Assembly: GCA_002733495.1 (NCBI GenBank)
Contig: NVVV01000067.1
Location: 1 to 39,014, forward strand
DNA: 39,014 bases
From: Robiginitomaculum sp.
Lineage (GTDB): Bacteria > Pseudomonadota > Alphaproteobacteria > Caulobacterales > Maricaulaceae
Reading direction: 5' to 3'
A program made the position numbers and the translations under genes. Positions 37,611 through 39,014 of this stretch are shown here, piece by piece. The notes under the pieces are model-generated. The model worked only from the letters and a program-made list of their open reading frames with translations, did no database searches and was not told the origin of the DNA. Numbering within the stretch: the stretch's first letter is position 1; each line of letters begins with the position of its first letter.

Positions 37611-37762
37611 AATCTGCATTCCTTATCGTGAAGCTTGTTAATTAGGTCGGTTAGTATTTCAGTCTGCTTATTAGGTAGCTTGCCTAGTTCTTTTCGTTTA
37701 TCAGAAACAGCCTTTAATTTATCTCTTGTTGTTTTCTGGATTTGCACAGTTGTTGGTTTCAT
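37607..37762 (-). CDS. Small RHH-like regulator
   Basis: 51 residues (MKPTTVQIQKTTRDKLKAVS...). Strand 'TTVQIQKTT', helix A 'RDKLKAVSDKRKELG', helix B 'NKQTEILTDLINKLHDKE' fit a ribbon-helix-helix domain. First gene of the leftward operon, AAAAGGCG upstream, overlapping the next gene by ATGA. Probably controls its own promoter. Confidence 0.58.
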   Translation of the reverse strand: MKPTTVQIQKTTRDKLKAVSDKRKELGKLPNKQTEILTDLINKLHDKECRL

Positions 37763-37925
37763 TTAATACGCCTTTTATTTAAGTTGAGTTAATACTAATG
37801 CAATTCATACTATAAAGCAATATAAAACTAATATGTAAAATACTATGAGATAAAGCTTGCGCATATCGAATAAGCTGCTAGTATTACCACATCGAAAACA
37901 CAGCAACTAACAAGTGAGAGAGATT
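37763..37925. promoter_or_regulatory. Divergent control region
   Basis: Leftward promoter candidate on the minus strand: TTACAT, 18-nt spacer, TATAGT (in about 37808-37840). Rightward candidate: TTGCGC near 37857, 16-nt spacer, TAGTAT. ACTAAT-like words recur at intervals. Both promoters are imperfect, consistent with regulated expression. Confidence 0.4.
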
Positions 37926-38111
37926 ATGGATGACTTTGGCGCTCAAATTAAACGAGCTGGCAAGATACACCTTAATGCCAAGATTGACGCACTAGCAGAA
38001 ATGCTAATTGAGATTGAAGAGGAGGATTATCGAATGGTTCACCAGGTAAAGGGTGCAATAGGTAATCGTATCGATGCGCTAAATAGTTTAAAGGCTGTCA
38101 ATGATGAATAA
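37926..38111 (+). CDS. Small helical protein
   Basis: 61 residues from the ATG at 37926 (an in-frame GTG at 37914 overlaps the GAGAGAG ribosome site). Almost wholly helical and acidic: 'MDDFGAQIKRAGKIHLNAKI', 'LAEMLIEIEEEDYRMVHQV'. Overlaps the next gene by 11 bp. First gene of the rightward unit that leads to ERF. Unknown function. Confidence 0.6.
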   Translation: MDDFGAQIKRAGKIHLNAKIDALAEMLIEIEEEDYRMVHQVKGAIGNRIDALNSLKAVNDE

Positions 38112-38754
38112 CTATAAGGACAAATCAAAAGTCTACTCATCTGCTAAATGTGGCGACTTTAGAGTTGTTCAGTACGTAAGCCACAAGCTAATATTTATTG
38201 AATTTATTGGTACAGGCTATAAAGCTATCGTTACATCAAGATCTATAAGCGAAAGAACCATAAAGGATAAGATGCTACCAAGCGTTTATGGCGTTGGGTT
38301 TCCTGGTGATGGCGAGTACAAGCCTAGGTTTAAAGGCGTTAAATCTAAAATTTACGTTGCTTGGACAAGTATGCTTCAAAGGTGTTACGACCAAGGGTTT
38401 AAAAATAGATACCCTACATATATAGGGTGTGAAGTATGCCCTGAGTGGCATAACTTTCAAGTGTTTGCTCAGTGGATGTCAATGCAAGATTGGAAGGGTA
38501 TGCATCTTGATAAGGATATAATAGTTAAAGGTAACAAGACTTACGGACCTAAATATTGCAAGTTCGTCACGGAGGAGGAAAATTTAATTGAGGCTCACGC
38601 TAAAAGTTATAGTTTTATAAGTGATAAAGGTGAGCGTGTGGATGTGTATAACCTAGCGAAGTTTTGCCGGGATAATAATTTAAATTGCGGGAATATGTGC
38701 CAAGTACAAATGGGTAACAGGATTAGCAGTAAAGGATGGAGTAAGGCGATATGA
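38101..38754 (+). CDS. Homing-endonuclease-like protein 3, with different C-terminal module
   Basis: 217 residues. An N-terminal module (10-72: YSSAKCGDFRVVQYVSHKLI ... SRSISERTIKDKMLPS) precedes the core 'VYGVGFPGDGEYKPRF', 'AWTSMLQRCYDQGFK', 'YPTYIGCEVCPEWHNFQVF', 'QDWKGMHLDKDIIV', 'GNKTYGPKYCKFVTEEEN'. The C-terminus (168-215: FISDKGERVDVYNLAKFC, NNLNCGNMCQVQMGNRI, KGW) resembles NUMOD/IENR-type DNA-binding repeats, not the AP2 domain of the two paralogs. AAAGG lies before the ATG. Stop overlaps the next ATG. Confidence 0.7.
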   Translation: MMNNYKDKSKVYSSAKCGDFRVVQYVSHKLIFIEFIGTGYKAIVTSRSISERTIKDKMLPSVYGVGFPGDGEYKPRFKGVKSKIYVAWTSMLQRCYDQGFKNRYPTYIGCEVCPEWHNFQVFAQWMSMQDWKGMHLDKDIIVKGNKTYGPKYCKFVTEEENLIEAHAKSYSFISDKGERVDVYNLAKFCRDNNLNCGNMCQVQMGNRISSKGWSKAI

Positions 38755-38927
38755 ATAATAAAATAAATTCAACAAATAATTATGAAGACCAATCAACAAA
38801 CGAGCCGATGGAATGCCCAGAGTGTTTTAGCTCAATGACTCAAAACTTATGGGGAGATTATTTCACTTGTGACGGTGATGAGTGCACTAACGAAGTTAAT
38901 TTAGAGGGAGAGCAGGAAGATGAGTAA
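38751..38927 (+). CDS. Acidic zinc-ribbon protein
   Basis: 58 residues. Cysteines in CPEC, a later C and C in 'FTCDGDECTNEV' form a four-Cys zinc ribbon; both ends are acidic (EGEQEDE). ATGA overlap with the previous gene, and its last codons overlap the ERF start. Confidence 0.6.
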   Translation: MNNKINSTNNYEDQSTNEPMECPECFSSMTQNLWGDYFTCDGDECTNEVNLEGEQEDE

Positions 38928-39014
38928 TGTATTAAATATTTATCAGCGTATAAACGCTGTAATGAAAATTGTTAAGTACGTACAAAAAGACAGCTCAATA
39001 TCGGGAGGCGGTGC
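38920..39014 (+). CDS. erf: ERF-family single-strand annealing protein, N-terminal part (3' end cut by window)
   Basis: The frame MSNVLNIYQRINAVMKIVKY continues with VQKDSSISGGG to the window edge. 'N-I-Y-Q-R-(I/L)-N-A-V-x-x-x-V-x-Y-(V/I)-Q-K-D' is the diagnostic start of ERF recombinases. The C-terminal part appears at 1-241, followed by the YqaJ exonuclease. GGAAG precedes the ATG. About a hundred central residues of the expected protein are missing between the two pieces. Confidence 0.75.
   Translation, partial: MSNVLNIYQRINAVMKIVKYVQKDSSISGGG

Noticed and set aside
1..39014. Integrase, phage repressor with attachment site, tRNA genes, CRISPR array
   Set aside because: Looked for and not found; no tyrosine or serine recombinase motifs, no spaced identical repeats of CRISPR type, no tRNA fold.

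Overview
This window looks like nearly all of the genome of a tailed phage with a non-contractile tail (siphovirus morphology). It has a PBSX-like terminase, an SPP1-like portal, MuF-type and capsid block, HK97-like neck proteins, G/GT tail chaperones with a frameshift, a 597-residue tape measure protein, and a replication and recombination set (DnaB helicase, O-like initiator, ERF annealing protein, YqaJ exonuclease, NinG). The DNA is AT-rich and the protein families are those of phages of marine gammaproteobacteria (Alteromonadales or Vibrionales type hosts). The host is an inference; nothing in the sequence names it. No integrase, CI-type repressor, attachment site, tRNA or CRISPR array was seen, so a virulent life style is more likely. 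Both window ends lie in what appears to be one ERF gene: the N-terminus runs off the right end and the C-terminus comes in at the left end. The map is therefore probably circular or permuted, with only a short internal ERF segment missing.

Layout. 1-2160 (+): ERF end, YqaJ exonuclease, a Q/N-rich SSB-like protein and three small genes. 2167-6357 (+): lysis and membrane genes (DUF5675 protein, 3TM holin, several small membrane proteins, an XhlA-like protein), then virion surface proteins including an eight-repeat protein. 6496-8146 (+): TerS and TerL. 8143-9385 (-): small-gene operon with an orphan Phd/YefM antitoxin. 9512-15762 (+): portal, MuF head protein, homing-endonuclease-like gene 1, scaffold, major capsid protein, a jelly-roll-like virion protein. 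15824-17541 (-): early small genes with a Cro-like HTH protein. 17542-18191: 650 bp without a gene that appears to encode a long structured RNA. 18192-29078 (+): head-tail connector, tail and host recognition genes, with homing-endonuclease-like gene 2 inserted antisense. 29113-32177 (-): tightly overlapped small genes with NinG, several zinc-ribbon proteins and two HTH proteins. 32336-35453 (+): ribbon-helix-helix regulator, initiator, DnaB helicase and small genes. 35454-35746: two facing terminators around an AT-rich noncoding spacer. 35747-37762 (-): GIY-YIG-like and RHH-like proteins plus unknown genes. 37926-39014 (+): homing-endonuclease-like gene 3, a zinc-ribbon protein and the ERF start.

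How it works together. Divergent control regions near 9400, 17600, 27030, 32250 and 37800 split the genome into opposing transcription units. Small DNA-binding proteins (RHH, Cro-like, wHTH) are positioned to control them. ERF, YqaJ and the SSB-like protein form a recombination module, and O-like initiator plus DnaB form the replication module. The most unusual element is the putative structured RNA at 17664-18133, which has its own extended -10 promoter and several long-range complementary segments. Next are the three paralogous homing-endonuclease-like genes with exchanged C-terminal DNA-binding modules, and paired TGTAC(A/G)AA motifs shared by two leftward operon control regions.
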